Notes: a model not told the origin generated them from the letters alone. Counted from the stretch's first letter, positions 38,100 through 49,553 are shown. The stretch is 64,000 nt of DNA from a marine actinobacterium MedAcidi-G2B (GCA_000817115.1 JUEO01000003.1:29752-93751); one strand, 5' to 3'. Translations and numbers: made by a program.

Positions 38100-39046
38100 G
38101 CTGAAGGTTCTGCTCCTTCAAGCCGACGCCCAGTGGCTTCTGCGAAAACATCGTCAAGACTTGGAGCATCAAGTTCTAAATGGAGAACCTCCACTCCATG
38201 TTCCTCAAGTGCGCTTACTACCTCAGCTACTTTGGCCACTCCACCGTCAAGACCTATAGCTACTCTCCCATCACGTGCTGGTCTATCTATACCGAAACCA
38301 CTAAGCACCGATTGAGCGTTATCAAGATTTTGTGGATCAATATCTATTCGCAAAGTTGGAGCCCCAATTGAATCTTTTAGTTCTGCAGGCGAACCTTCTC
38401 GAACTATTTTCCCAAAATCAATAATTGCTATTCGTCCAGCTAACTCATCAGCTTCTTCTAAATATTGCGTAGTGAGAAATACTGTGGTTCCAAACTCAGA
38501 ATTTAATCGCCTCACTTCTTCCCATAACGCTGCACGGCTTGTCGGGTCAAGCCCTGTTGTCGGCTCGTCAAGAAAAAGTACTCTAGGTTCATGAATGAGA
38601 GAAAGGGCAAGATCAAGTCGACGCCTCATTCCTCCGGAATAAGTGCCAACTCGACGATCAGCAGCAGCAGAAAGACCTACTCTTTCAAGCAACTCTGACC
38701 CTCTTTTACGTGCAGATGGGCGTGGAATGCCATGAAGTACTGCCTGGAGTTTTAAAAGTTCACGGCCAGTCATAAGGGGATCGATAGCTGCATCTTGAAG
38801 TGCGACTCCGATGATTTTTCTTACATCAGATGCGTTTTTAACAACATCATGACCACCGACAAAAGCCTGCCCCCCAGTTGGGCTTAATAAAGTTGTCAAC
38901 ATTCGAACCGCAGTAGACTTTCCTGCACCATTTGGGCCAAGAAATCCAAAAACTTCGCCTTCAGAGACCGAAAGATCTATTCCATCTACAGCTACTAGAT
39001 CTCCAAAAGATCGCGCGAGCCCTTTGGCCTCTATCACTTCAGTCAT
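38096..39046 (-). CDS. ABC transporter ATP-binding protein (DrrA/ABC-2 exporter type)
   Basis: FLGPNGAGKSTAVRMLTTLL, YSGGMRRRLDLALSLIHEPRVLFLDEPTTGLDPTSR; start at MTEVIEAKG (39046), 1 nt past the coxL-like stop, preferred to the ORF-track start 39085. Confidence 0.92.
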   Translation of the reverse strand: MTEVIEAKGLARSFGDLVAVDGIDLSVSEGEVFGFLGPNGAGKSTAVRMLTTLLSPTGGQAFVGGHDVVKNASDVRKIIGVALQDAAIDPLMTGRELLKLQAVLHGIPRPSARKRGSELLERVGLSAAADRRVGTYSGGMRRRLDLALSLIHEPRVLFLDEPTTGLDPTSRAALWEEVRRLNSEFGTTVFLTTQYLEEADELAGRIAIIDFGKIVREGSPAELKDSIGAPTLRIDIDPQNLDNAQSVLSGFGIDRPARDGRVAIGLDGGVAKVAEVVSALEEHGVEVLHLELDAPSLDDVFAEATGRRLEGAEPSA

Positions 39047-39047
39047 A

Positions 39048-41345
39048 TCAAGCTTCCCGATTTTCTTCCATGCTATTAATTGCATTCCATATTTTCTCGG
39101 GTGTCAGAGGAACGTCTAAATGTTTGATTCCCAAATAACTAAGCCCATCCAGAACAGCGCTTTGTACCGCTGGGGTTGAACCAATAGCTCCGGACTCTCC
39201 TATCCCTTTAACCCCTAAAGGATTATTCGGGCTAGGAGTTTCCATCGGCACCAACTCAAAAGAAGGAAGTTCAGCCATAGAGATAAATCCATAATCAGCA
39301 AAATTAGTTGTCTGAAGGTTCCCGTCAGAGTCATAAATCATTTCTTCATACAGAGCTTGAGCAACTCCTTGCGCTATTCCTCCGTGACGTTGTCCTTCCA
39401 CAATCATTGGGTTGATAATTCGCCCAGCATCGTCGCATGTGATCATTCGTTCCAAACGCACTGACCCAGTTTCTGTGTCTATCTCAACGACAGCAACATG
39501 TGTTCCAAATGGATAGCTACAAAGGAGTTTTTCTCTGGTTTCTTCAGCCAGGTCATCTGTTGTAGAAGCGATCTCTGCCCAAGTTTTGTTAATTGATGGT
39601 GACCCAGCTACATGAAACGACCCAGTGGTTTTATCTAACACAATGTCATCAACACTCGCTTCAAGAAGATCTGCGGCTAATGAGCGCGCCCTTTCAACAA
39701 CCCTTTCTGCTGCTTTGTAAACCGAAGACCCTCCTAACTGAGTAGATCGTGATCCCCAAGTTCCTGTGCCATCTGTGACCACATCAGTGTCTCCTTGGAC
39801 AAATTCAATATCTTCAATGTCCATGCCCAGTTGATCAGCCGCGATCATTGAAAAGGTAGTCATATGGCTCTGACCATGCGATAGCGCCCCTGAATAAACT
39901 CTTCCTTTGCCCTCAGGAGTGATTTCAACCTTGCCGTATTCGCTTCCACCTGGGGCTGGGCCCGCAGTTACTTCAACATAAGTTGCGACCCCAATACCTA
40001 GTTGTTTTACGCTTCCTGTCTCTCGTCGTTCTTGCTGCTGATGCTTCAACTCTTCATATCCTGCCGCTTCAAGAGCAAGATCAAGACTCCGTTCATAGTC
40101 GCCACTGTCATATACCGTCCCCACGCCTGTCGTTGCTGGGAAGGAGTCTGCTGCGAGAAAATTTTTCCGCCTTACTTCTATAGGATCTATACCAGCCTCG
40201 GCGGCCCAGAGTTCAACTGCTCTTTCGATCGTTAAGGTTGCTTCAGGTCTACCTGCTCCTCGATAAGCCTCAGTGGGAGTTGTATTTGTAACTACCGTAA
40301 TTGCATTAGTTTCTACATTCTCAATTTCATATACCCCTACTGCCATTGGAAGTGTGAACATTGGAAGAAAGGCTCCGAGGCGAGCGTAAGCACCAGAATC
40401 AACTAGCAATTCAAGACGATAGTGAGAAAGTTTTCCATCCTTACTTCCTCCAAGAGTGAATTGATGAACGTGTGCTCGTCCAGGGCCCATAGCAAGCATG
40501 TTTTCTGTTCGAGTTTCAAACCAACGAACAGGTCTCCCCACATGCTTAGCTAGCCATGGAAGAAGAACATCTTCTGGGTATGGAGAAATTTTTGCTCCGA
40601 ATCCGCCTCCAACGTCAGGAATGATTACCTGAACGCCTCCTGTTGCTTGATCTCCATAGAAAGACTCAAGACTTCCTTTAACTCCTTGCGGTCCTTGGTT
40701 AGATGTCCAGAAGATCAACTTGTCTTCATCCCAAGCTGCAGCAGTTGAACGCACTTCTAGCGGTGCTGCTGCTGTTCGTTGATGACTGACTCGTCCAGAT
40801 ACGACTACATCACACGTTGAAAAAAATGATTCATCTGTAATGCCAGTAGCCATACCGTTTGTGGAAAAATCAAAAACTACGTTTGTTCCTACTTCTTCGT
40901 AAATCAATACATTGTCGGTACTCGCTTCTTCCATATCAACTACTACTGGAAGCGGTTCGTAGTCAACAAAAACTAATTCTGCTGCATCTGCTCCTTGTTC
41001 TGATGTCTCGCTCACAATAACTGCGACGCATTCTCCAACGAAACGAACTGTATCGGTAGCCAAAATTGGTCGATTAAGCATTGGCTTGGGAAAAGCTGGA
41101 TTACCGCCCGCAAGTATTTTCGGACCATCTAGATCTTCTGCTACTAATACTGCGAGGACTCCGGGCATGTCTTTAGCCTCACTCGCATCAATTGATATCT
41201 TTGCGTGTGCCATCGTTGATCGCACATAGGTCACCATTGCTGCATTATTGAGAAGCGGAGAATCTAAATCAGCAGTGTACTTGGCTCCGATGGTTAGAAA
41301 CGTGGGATCTTCGCGACGTAGAACTCTATTTCCTAAAATGCTCAT
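39048..41345 (-). CDS. coxL: Molybdenum hydroxylase large subunit, form-II CoxL-like
   Basis: 765 aa; RREDPTFLTIGAKYTADL, GGGFGAKISPYPEDVLLPWLAKHVGRPVRW, active-site loop AYRGAGR, GVKGIGESGAIGSTPAVQSAVLD. Confidence 0.9.
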   Translation of the reverse strand: MSILGNRVLRREDPTFLTIGAKYTADLDSPLLNNAAMVTYVRSTMAHAKISIDASEAKDMPGVLAVLVAEDLDGPKILAGGNPAFPKPMLNRPILATDTVRFVGECVAVIVSETSEQGADAAELVFVDYEPLPVVVDMEEASTDNVLIYEEVGTNVVFDFSTNGMATGITDESFFSTCDVVVSGRVSHQRTAAAPLEVRSTAAAWDEDKLIFWTSNQGPQGVKGSLESFYGDQATGGVQVIIPDVGGGFGAKISPYPEDVLLPWLAKHVGRPVRWFETRTENMLAMGPGRAHVHQFTLGGSKDGKLSHYRLELLVDSGAYARLGAFLPMFTLPMAVGVYEIENVETNAITVVTNTTPTEAYRGAGRPEATLTIERAVELWAAEAGIDPIEVRRKNFLAADSFPATTGVGTVYDSGDYERSLDLALEAAGYEELKHQQQERRETGSVKQLGIGVATYVEVTAGPAPGGSEYGKVEITPEGKGRVYSGALSHGQSHMTTFSMIAADQLGMDIEDIEFVQGDTDVVTDGTGTWGSRSTQLGGSSVYKAAERVVERARSLAADLLEASVDDIVLDKTTGSFHVAGSPSINKTWAEIASTTDDLAEETREKLLCSYPFGTHVAVVEIDTETGSVRLERMITCDDAGRIINPMIVEGQRHGGIAQGVAQALYEEMIYDSDGNLQTTNFADYGFISMAELPSFELVPMETPSPNNPLGVKGIGESGAIGSTPAVQSAVLDGLSYLGIKHLDVPLTPEKIWNAINSMEENREA

Positions 41346-41457
41346 AAAATGCCCTTCAAACTACAAATACTGATGAATCGGCCCTCGTGACCAGATCTGT
41401 CTGCCGAAAAGAAATCATAATAGTTAGAGACTTAAGGAACCCAGCCCGGACTGATCT

Positions 41458-41774
41458 TTAATTATTAAACGGCCAAACCCCTTTAATTCGATGTGCCGCG
41501 GGAGGAGGGGGTAAAACAGCGTAAGCCTCTTCCTCAGGTCTAACCAAGTTGTATTCTTCTCGAGCTCTGCGTTCTATTTCTTCATCTGTATTGAGTGCAT
41601 CAATCTGCAACTCATACTCTTTGTTTCTTCTCTCCACTTCTTCTACTTGGGAGCGAAGAGAAGTTGAATCAGATCTTTGGTCCAGCCAGTCACTAAATGG
41701 GTCTATGCCGAAAGCCAAAATGATTCCTACTACTACAACCACTGCTCCAATTGGAAATAAAAAACGTGCTGACA

Positions 41775-41775
<1 letters not shown>
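41458..41775 (-). CDS. Septum formation initiator (DivIC/FtsB-like)
   Basis: 105 aa; one N-terminal TM, coiled coil, EEIERRAREEYNLVRPEEEAYAVLP; adjacent to enolase. Confidence 0.9.
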
Positions 41776-43070
<1,295 letters not shown>

Positions 43071-43169
43071 TCACCAGCCTTAAGTGGCTTTATTTAATGA
43101 AAGAATCAAATTGAAAGTTCATTTATCTTCAAATAAAGACTAGTCCATCTACCCCTAATTACTTGGCGC

Positions 43170-43850
43170 TTAAAACTCTGAGTTGTTCTCTTGTTCCAAG
43201 ATTCTCATCTTCTCAACATACTGTTCAACAGTGACCCGTAAGGCACTTTCTGGATCTACGTCATGTTGTCGAGCCCACTCAACTAGCCCAAGTAAGATTT
43301 CTCCAAGATCCTCTTCTGTTTCTAAACGCAAGTCCGGTATTGATGGGTTAGAGCCAAGAATTGAGGACTTACGAACAACTTTTGACGCTCTTGTTAAAGA
43401 AGGTAAAGCAATCGGTATCCCATCAAAAACAGAGGCGCGGTTTTTTTCTTTTTTCTTTATTTGCTCCCATGTAGAAGTCATCCGTTCAACATCAACTGGC
43501 TCTTCTTGTCCTTCACCGTCCGGTGGGAACACATGAGGATGTCGGTGAATCAGTTTTTCCGTAATCTGAGTTGCAACGTCTTCTAGGGTGAACTGCCCAA
43601 GATCTTCTGCAATCCGCGCGTGAAAAACGATATGAAGCAAGAGGTCTCCGAGTTCTTCCTGTAGGTGCTCCGAACCCTCTCCCGTCTCTTCATTCATTGC
43701 ATCGAGTGCTTCTAGGACCTCATAAGTTTCTTCTAGAAGATGAGAACGAAGAGATGTATGAGTTTGTTTCGCATCCCAAGGGCACTCTAGGCGTAATCGA
43801 TCCATTAGAGCGATGAGTTGCTCTAAAGCGTCCACCCGCTTGTCTGCCAT
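43170..43850 (-). CDS. mazG: MazG-family nucleotide pyrophosphohydrolase
   Basis: 226 aa; CPWDAKQTHTSLRSHLLEETYEVLEALD, LQEELGDLLLHIVFHA. Confidence 0.94.
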   Translation of the reverse strand: MADKRVDALEQLIALMDRLRLECPWDAKQTHTSLRSHLLEETYEVLEALDAMNEETGEGSEHLQEELGDLLLHIVFHARIAEDLGQFTLEDVATQITEKLIHRHPHVFPPDGEGQEEPVDVERMTSTWEQIKKKEKNRASVFDGIPIALPSLTRASKVVRKSSILGSNPSIPDLRLETEEDLGEILLGLVEWARQHDVDPESALRVTVEQYVEKMRILEQENNSEF

Positions 43851-43855
43851 CCCTG

Positions 43856-44734
43856 TTAATTAATGGTTGGGCCGGACGGGGGATTTACTTTCCCAATAAC
43901 TGGATCCCAACTTCCATACCTCGCGTCAAGAGAAACAGAGCGAGTCATAGTTGCAAATTCAACCAGTTGCTGAAGTGCCATTTGTCCTGCTTCTTCAAAA
44001 GATGGAGGATCGATAGTTTTTACCTCATCAATACGAATAATGTGGAAACCGAATTGACTTTGAACTGGACCTATTACGGTTTCTTTAGGTACTACTTCCA
44101 ATTGTTGAAGAGCACCAAGAACTGCTCGTTCAAACTCTGGAACAAAAGCTCCTGTTGTTACACAACCAAGATCTCCGCCTTGGCTTCCCGAACCAGGATC
44201 TTGCGAGAAGGTAATTGCTAATTCAGAGAAGTCCGCTCCGTCGTCAAGCGAATTTATTAACCCATCAGCTTCTTGTCGAGTCGAAACAAGAATATGACTT
44301 GTGCATAGATCATGACCTGCTAGATGAGCATGCTCTTCATAGGCTGCCTGAACTCCGGACCCAAACTGATTCGCCAAATTCAAAGCTGATTGCCAAACTT
44401 TGAGTCGGTCTAGAACTGGAGAATCGATTTCAAAACCGTTTTCTAACAACTGTCCTTCGGCAATTTCAAGATCAGATTGAGAAGGAACTACTTCATGATC
44501 AGCGAGAAGATCAACAAGAGCCTCGAATTCAATGAGCTGCTGAATCACGCCCAAAGAGACATCAAGATTTTCTACAGCATTTGCATCTCCGTAATAGCCG
44601 CGTTCAATAATCCAATCATTCAAGGCTTCTCGATCAAGAGAGACCCGTCCAACTTCAATAGCATTACTAGATGATCCACAAGCAGAAACAACGAGCAAAG
44701 TACCTATAACTAAAAATCGGAAAAAAGTTTTCAT
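43856..44734 (-). CDS. SurA/PrsA-like peptidylprolyl isomerase lipoprotein
   Basis: 292 aa; lipobox VVSACGSS; parvulin domain CTSHILVSTRQEADGLINSLDDGADFSELAITFSQDPGSGSQGGDLGCV, FGFHIIRIDE. Confidence 0.88.
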   Translation of the reverse strand: MKTFFRFLVIGTLLVVSACGSSSNAIEVGRVSLDREALNDWIIERGYYGDANAVENLDVSLGVIQQLIEFEALVDLLADHEVVPSQSDLEIAEGQLLENGFEIDSPVLDRLKVWQSALNLANQFGSGVQAAYEEHAHLAGHDLCTSHILVSTRQEADGLINSLDDGADFSELAITFSQDPGSGSQGGDLGCVTTGAFVPEFERAVLGALQQLEVVPKETVIGPVQSQFGFHIIRIDEVKTIDPPSFEEAGQMALQQLVEFATMTRSVSLDARYGSWDPVIGKVNPPSGPTIN

Positions 44735-44737
44735 GGT

Positions 44738-47700
44738 CTAGGAGGTTATGGGGGAATCAGCCAAATCAGCGGCTGGAACAAGATCTTTAAGCATTTCTGA
44801 TAATTTGACCGCTAATTCGCCTGGGATTCCCTCATTTAAAGGTTTTGGTATTGGAAGGTGCAAAACCTTCTGGTCAGTTTTATAGATTGATCCTTCAAAT
44901 AGCCGCTGTAAACGTGCTTGGCGGCTGAGCGGCAGATCTATGGGGGAACATCGTGCTATATATTCTGCTCGCCCCGGGTTGAACCCGCCTGGAACTCGAG
45001 AAACAATGACTTCAGATATTCCTAACTGAGAACAAAGAGCACGCAGTCTCCCCACCGCTAAAAGAGCCATAGCGGGATCTGGAACTGGACCATACCGATC
45101 TTCCCACTCAGCTTGTACCTCATCAACACTTTCTGTTTCCGAGTTAATTCCTGCAGAAGCCAAACGACGGTACGCCTCAAGACGGAGATCACTCCTGGAA
45201 ACATAATCTTTCGGAAGATGAGCATCAACAGGTATCTCAACGCGTATTTCTGGAGGCTTCTCAGAAATTTTTCCAGTAAGTTCCGCTACAGCTTCTGTAA
45301 CCATCTGACAATATAGGTCATAACCCACTGCTGCGATATGCCCACTTTGCCCTGTTCCTAAGATGTTTCCGGCGCCTCTTATCTCTAAGTCTCGCATAGC
45401 TATCCGAAATCCAGACCCAAGTTCTGTTGTTTCCCCAATGGTTCTAAGTCGTTCATACGCTTCTTCTGAGAGAGACCTGTCAGCAGGGGTGAATAAATAT
45501 GCATACGCACGTTGCCCTGCTCTCCCCACACGTCCTCTTAGCTGATGCATTTGACCTAATCCAAGTAAATCTGCTCGATCTACTACAAGAGTATTAACCG
45601 TCGGCATATCAATACCTGATTCAATAATTGTTGTACAGACCAAAACATCGTAAGAGCCCTCCCAGAAATCAAGAACTACAGATTCCAGTGTGGACTCTTC
45701 CATCTGACCATGAGCTACGGCTATTCGCGCTTCAGGTACGAGCTCTTTTAATCCTCCGGCAACTTGTTCTATGTCGGCTACCCGATTGTGAACAAAAAAG
45801 ACTTGACCTTCTCTTAAGAGTTCTCTTCGTATTGCTTCAACTGCGGCACGTTCATCATATTCCCCAACATAAGTGAGTATCGGTTGGCGATCAGCAGGTG
45901 GAGTATTAAGAAGACTGAGATCTCGTATTCCTGTTAGTGACATTTCTAATGTCCTTGGAATTGGAGTTGCTGTCAGGGTAAGCACATCAACATTGCTCTT
46001 TATCTGTTTTATTGCTTCTTTATGTGTAACACCGAAACGCTGCTCTTCATCTACAACCAGAAGCCCTAGTTTCTGAAATTCCACATCACCCGACAACAAA
46101 CGATGAGTGCCGATCACCACATCAACAGTTCCATTTTTAATATCTCTGACCACTCTTCGTGATTCAGCAGCGGTGAGGAATCGGCTCAGCACTTCAACCC
46201 TTATTGGATATGGTGCAAATCGATCAGCAAATGTTTGTCCATGTTGCTGCGCTAAGAGCGTTGTGGGTACCAGAATCGCAGCCTGTTTTCCATCTTGTAC
46301 TGCTTTAAAAACAGCTCTGATCGCTATTTCGGTTTTTCCGAACCCGACGTCTCCACAAACAAGCCGGTCCATTGGCAAAGAGTTCTCCATATCTTCTTTG
46401 ACGCTTTTGATTGCTGAGTTCTGGTCTGGAGTTTCTTGAAAAGGAAACGATTGTTCCATTTCTTGCTGCCAAGGAGTGTCTGGTCCGAATGAATAACCTT
46501 TTGTCGTAATACGTTTTTGGTAAAGAAGGACTAATTCTTGAGCTATTTCTGATGCCGCAGAGCGAACCCGTGCTCGAGATCGTTCCCAATCGGCCCCTCC
46601 CATGCGACTGAGAGTGGGAGAATCTCCTCCGGTATAGGGGCGTATGGCATCAATCTGATCAGTAGGTAAATAAAGGCGATCATCTCCGCGGTATTCCAAA
46701 AGAAGATAATCGCGTTCTATACCACCCAAAGTCCGGGTTACGAGACCTGAGAATTTTGCAACTCCATGGAATTCATGAACTACGAAATCTCCAGGATGCA
46801 AATCCTCAAACACTCTGACCGCAGCTTTGCGTCTTGGCCCCCTCGGACGGTGTGTTCGTCTTCTTCCGGTAAGTTCGGCCTCTGTAATAACTGCAAGGTG
46901 AGAATTTGTAAGTACAAAACCTCGTTCTAACGATCCAACAGTTATTTGACCAGATGGGTTTGAAAAATCTGGCGGTTCGGTGGATCGCTGTAATTCAATA
47001 CCTTCTTTTGCCAAGTTTTCGGTCAACCGGTTTGCTGTTCCATCCCCATCTGCGACAAGTAGCACTTGGTAACCATCTGACAGCAGTTTTGATAATGCTT
47101 GAACTGCGCTTTCTTCTCCTCCGGATGAGCGACCCCAACCATGTGCTGGAACGATGGATGACTCAGGTCCTTCAGGCGTAGCATCTATAGACCAGCGCGG
47201 CGAATCAGTGTGCTCAAGAAGGCGCTCCCATTTTGTGTGAAGTGGAGGGAATTCGTTATTTTCTGCACCCCATGTATCTGCAAGTACCGCAACAAGATCT
47301 GCTTCTTCAGCGCGGAGATCTGAAATTCTGTCTCTAAGTCTTCGTGGTTCGATCAGAACTATGAGTCCATTATCGCCAATGAAATCAAAGAGGACTTGTT
47401 CTTGAGGGGTGATCCAAGGAAGCCAAGATTCCATCCCATCAAAGAGTTCACCATTTGTTAAGCGTTCCCATTGTTCACGACCCCATGGTTGTTCCGCTAT
47501 TAGTTGCTGTGCCCTCTCTTTTACTTCTTCTGTGGGAAGAAGTTCTCTGCAGGGAAAAACTTCAACTTTCTTGTATTCAAGAGTTGATCGCTGAGTAGCT
47601 ACGCTGAACTCTGTTAGTCGTTCTATCTCATCTCCCCACAGATCTACTCGAATTGGAGCTTCAGATGTTGAAGGCCAAAGATCGATTATTGATCCTCGAA

Positions 47701-48220
47701 CAGCAAATTCTCCCCGGTGTTCAACTTGATATTCTCTTCTATATCCAACTGAAACAAGAGTAGAAATAACTTCACTTTGATCAATCTCTTCATTCAGGAT
47801 TAGTTGCAGGGGTTTTCTTCTCTTTGAATATGGTCCTACTTGCTGCACCAAAGCTTTTCCTGAGGCAACAATTACTTTTGGGCAGGTCTCTGGGTCAGAT
47901 AGCTGATGCAGTATCTGCATTCGTTGACCCATTGTTTCTATTGCAGGGCTCACTCTTTCAAAAGGAAGTGTCTCCCAAGCTGGGAATAGTGCCACCTCAG
48001 AAGGTTCAAGGAAGTTCTTTAAATCGTTACTCAAACGTTCAGCCTCTGAGCCTGTTGGTACTGCTATTACTACAGGTTGGCGTTCCGCTCGTTCTATAAG
48101 AGATGCTAAAACGATGGCTCGGGCGGGTTCGGCTACAGCCAAGGTAGCGCTTCGCCTGCCAAAAAGACCGTCTAGGGCTTTTTCGTTCTTGAGGCACTCA
48201 AGTAGCTGATTAAGTATCAC
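44738..48220 (-). CDS. mfd: Transcription-repair coupling factor Mfd
   Basis: 1160 aa; DLHPGDFVVHEFHGVAKFSGL, DRLVCGDVGFGKTEIAIRAVFKAVQDGKQAAILVPTTLLAQQH, LVVDEEQRFGVTHKE, TATPIPRTLEMSL. Confidence 0.98.
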   Translation of the reverse strand: MILNQLLECLKNEKALDGLFGRRSATLAVAEPARAIVLASLIERAERQPVVIAVPTGSEAERLSNDLKNFLEPSEVALFPAWETLPFERVSPAIETMGQRMQILHQLSDPETCPKVIVASGKALVQQVGPYSKRRKPLQLILNEEIDQSEVISTLVSVGYRREYQVEHRGEFAVRGSIIDLWPSTSEAPIRVDLWGDEIERLTEFSVATQRSTLEYKKVEVFPCRELLPTEEVKERAQQLIAEQPWGREQWERLTNGELFDGMESWLPWITPQEQVLFDFIGDNGLIVLIEPRRLRDRISDLRAEEADLVAVLADTWGAENNEFPPLHTKWERLLEHTDSPRWSIDATPEGPESSIVPAHGWGRSSGGEESAVQALSKLLSDGYQVLLVADGDGTANRLTENLAKEGIELQRSTEPPDFSNPSGQITVGSLERGFVLTNSHLAVITEAELTGRRRTHRPRGPRRKAAVRVFEDLHPGDFVVHEFHGVAKFSGLVTRTLGGIERDYLLLEYRGDDRLYLPTDQIDAIRPYTGGDSPTLSRMGGADWERSRARVRSAASEIAQELVLLYQKRITTKGYSFGPDTPWQQEMEQSFPFQETPDQNSAIKSVKEDMENSLPMDRLVCGDVGFGKTEIAIRAVFKAVQDGKQAAILVPTTLLAQQHGQTFADRFAPYPIRVEVLSRFLTAAESRRVVRDIKNGTVDVVIGTHRLLSGDVEFQKLGLLVVDEEQRFGVTHKEAIKQIKSNVDVLTLTATPIPRTLEMSLTGIRDLSLLNTPPADRQPILTYVGEYDERAAVEAIRRELLREGQVFFVHNRVADIEQVAGGLKELVPEARIAVAHGQMEESTLESVVLDFWEGSYDVLVCTTIIESGIDMPTVNTLVVDRADLLGLGQMHQLRGRVGRAGQRAYAYLFTPADRSLSEEAYERLRTIGETTELGSGFRIAMRDLEIRGAGNILGTGQSGHIAAVGYDLYCQMVTEAVAELTGKISEKPPEIRVEIPVDAHLPKDYVSRSDLRLEAYRRLASAGINSETESVDEVQAEWEDRYGPVPDPAMALLAVGRLRALCSQLGISEVIVSRVPGGFNPGRAEYIARCSPIDLPLSRQARLQRLFEGSIYKTDQKVLHLPIPKPLNEGIPGELAVKLSEMLKDLVPAADLADSPITS

Positions 48221-48828
48221 GAACGGCTGTTGAATCTTGCCATAGCAACATCAATGCCTTCGCTAATTATCGCTTCAATAGCATCGACTGTTTCTTGAAT
48301 GACAATTGAAAGTTCCTCTTGTTCAACTTTATTTGGTCGATTTAGTACGTAATTAGCACCTTTATTTTTGTTAGCTGGTTTACCTACACCAATTCGTATA
48401 CGAAGATAATCTTGTGTCTTTAAATGAGCAGTTATTGATTTAAGCCCATTGTGTCCTGCTAATCCTCCCCCAGACTTAATTCGTAAATCACCAGTGGGAA
48501 GATCCATTTCATCATGGACAACAATCAGGTTCTCTGGGTTTTTGATACCATTTTTTCTCATTAGTGCCGAGACTGACTGCCCAGAGTTGTTCATAAACGT
48601 TTGTGGAAATGCCAGAATCACTCTTTCACTACCAATAAATATCTCATTAGTAAGTGCTTGCTCTCTCAATTTTTTGAGAGGAGAATCTTGAGCAATTCCT
48701 AGTGCTTGAACTGCAGCAGCTCCAACGTTATGACGAGTTCCATCATAATCTTTACCTGGATTCCCTAAGCCGACGACTAAGAATCTGTTGGATTCAGATG
48801 AATGCTTCTTAAATGAGCGTCTCAACAT
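48217..48828 (-). CDS. pth: Peptidyl-tRNA hydrolase
   Basis: 203 aa; FLVVGLGNPGKDYDGTRHNVGAAAV, PQTFMNNSGQSV, VVHDEMDLPTGDLRIKSGGGLAGHNGLKSI. Confidence 0.96.
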   Translation of the reverse strand: MLRRSFKKHSSESNRFLVVGLGNPGKDYDGTRHNVGAAAVQALGIAQDSPLKKLREQALTNEIFIGSERVILAFPQTFMNNSGQSVSALMRKNGIKNPENLIVVHDEMDLPTGDLRIKSGGGLAGHNGLKSITAHLKTQDYLRIRIGVGKPANKNKGANYVLNRPNKVEQEELSIVIQETVDAIEAIISEGIDVAMARFNSRS

Positions 48829-48869
48829 AACAACCTCTCCAAACTGAGGCTGGACGACAGTGCAAACTG

Positions 48870-49553
48870 TTACTCTTCAGAATCTTCGGAGTCACCTTGG
48901 TCTTCGCTTGAAGCTTCTGCTCCGCCCTCTTGACCCTCTTCACCTTCTTCTCCTTCAGCTGCCGCAGCCTCTTCAGCCGCCATGGCTTCAAGCGTGGATC
49001 GAGTGATCATTCCGACCGCAACAGTTTCTTCAGGATCGGCCTCAGTGGTAACGCCTTCAGGTAATCCGATATCTGCTACTCGAATTGCATCTCCAACCGT
49101 CAAGTTTGAGATATCGATTTCAAATTCATTTGGGATGGACATAGGAGGAGCATCAACAGTCAGCGAGAAGAGGTTTTGATCAACCATTCCATTTGCTTGA
49201 GTTACCTCTAATGCGTCTCCAATCATGATGACTGGAACGTCTACAGTTACTTTCTGATTTGGATCTATGCGAAGAAAATCAACGTGTATCACATCTCGTT
49301 TTACTGGATGACGCTGAAGATCTTTCACGATACTCATGTGACGCTCTCCATCTACTTCGAGTTGGATAACAGCATTCACGCCTGCATCAGTTGTAAGGGC
49401 AAGGCGAAGCTCTGGCCACTTTACGGATAGGGGTATTGAGTCGTCACTAAGGCCATAAAGAACTCCTGGAATGCTTCCTGTTGTTCGTAGCCGTTTTGAT
49501 GACCGTGTGCCGGAGTTTCGACCGGTATCTGCTGCAAGCACAATCTCTTCCAT
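48870..49553 (-). CDS. rplY: 50S ribosomal protein L25/Ctc with acidic C-terminal tail
   Basis: 227 aa; GTRSSKRLRTTGSIPGVLYG, KDLQRHPVKRDVIHVDFLRID; Glu/Ala-rich tail. Confidence 0.93.
   Translation of the reverse strand: MEEIVLAADTGRNSGTRSSKRLRTTGSIPGVLYGLSDDSIPLSVKWPELRLALTTDAGVNAVIQLEVDGERHMSIVKDLQRHPVKRDVIHVDFLRIDPNQKVTVDVPVIMIGDALEVTQANGMVDQNLFSLTVDAPPMSIPNEFEIDISNLTVGDAIRVADIGLPEGVTTEADPEETVAVGMITRSTLEAMAAEEAAAAEGEEGEEGQEGGAEASSEDQGDSEDSEE

Noticed and set aside
46107-46439. ORFs antisense to mfd, such as this 110-aa one
   Set aside because: Shadow ORFs opposite a long, well-conserved gene.
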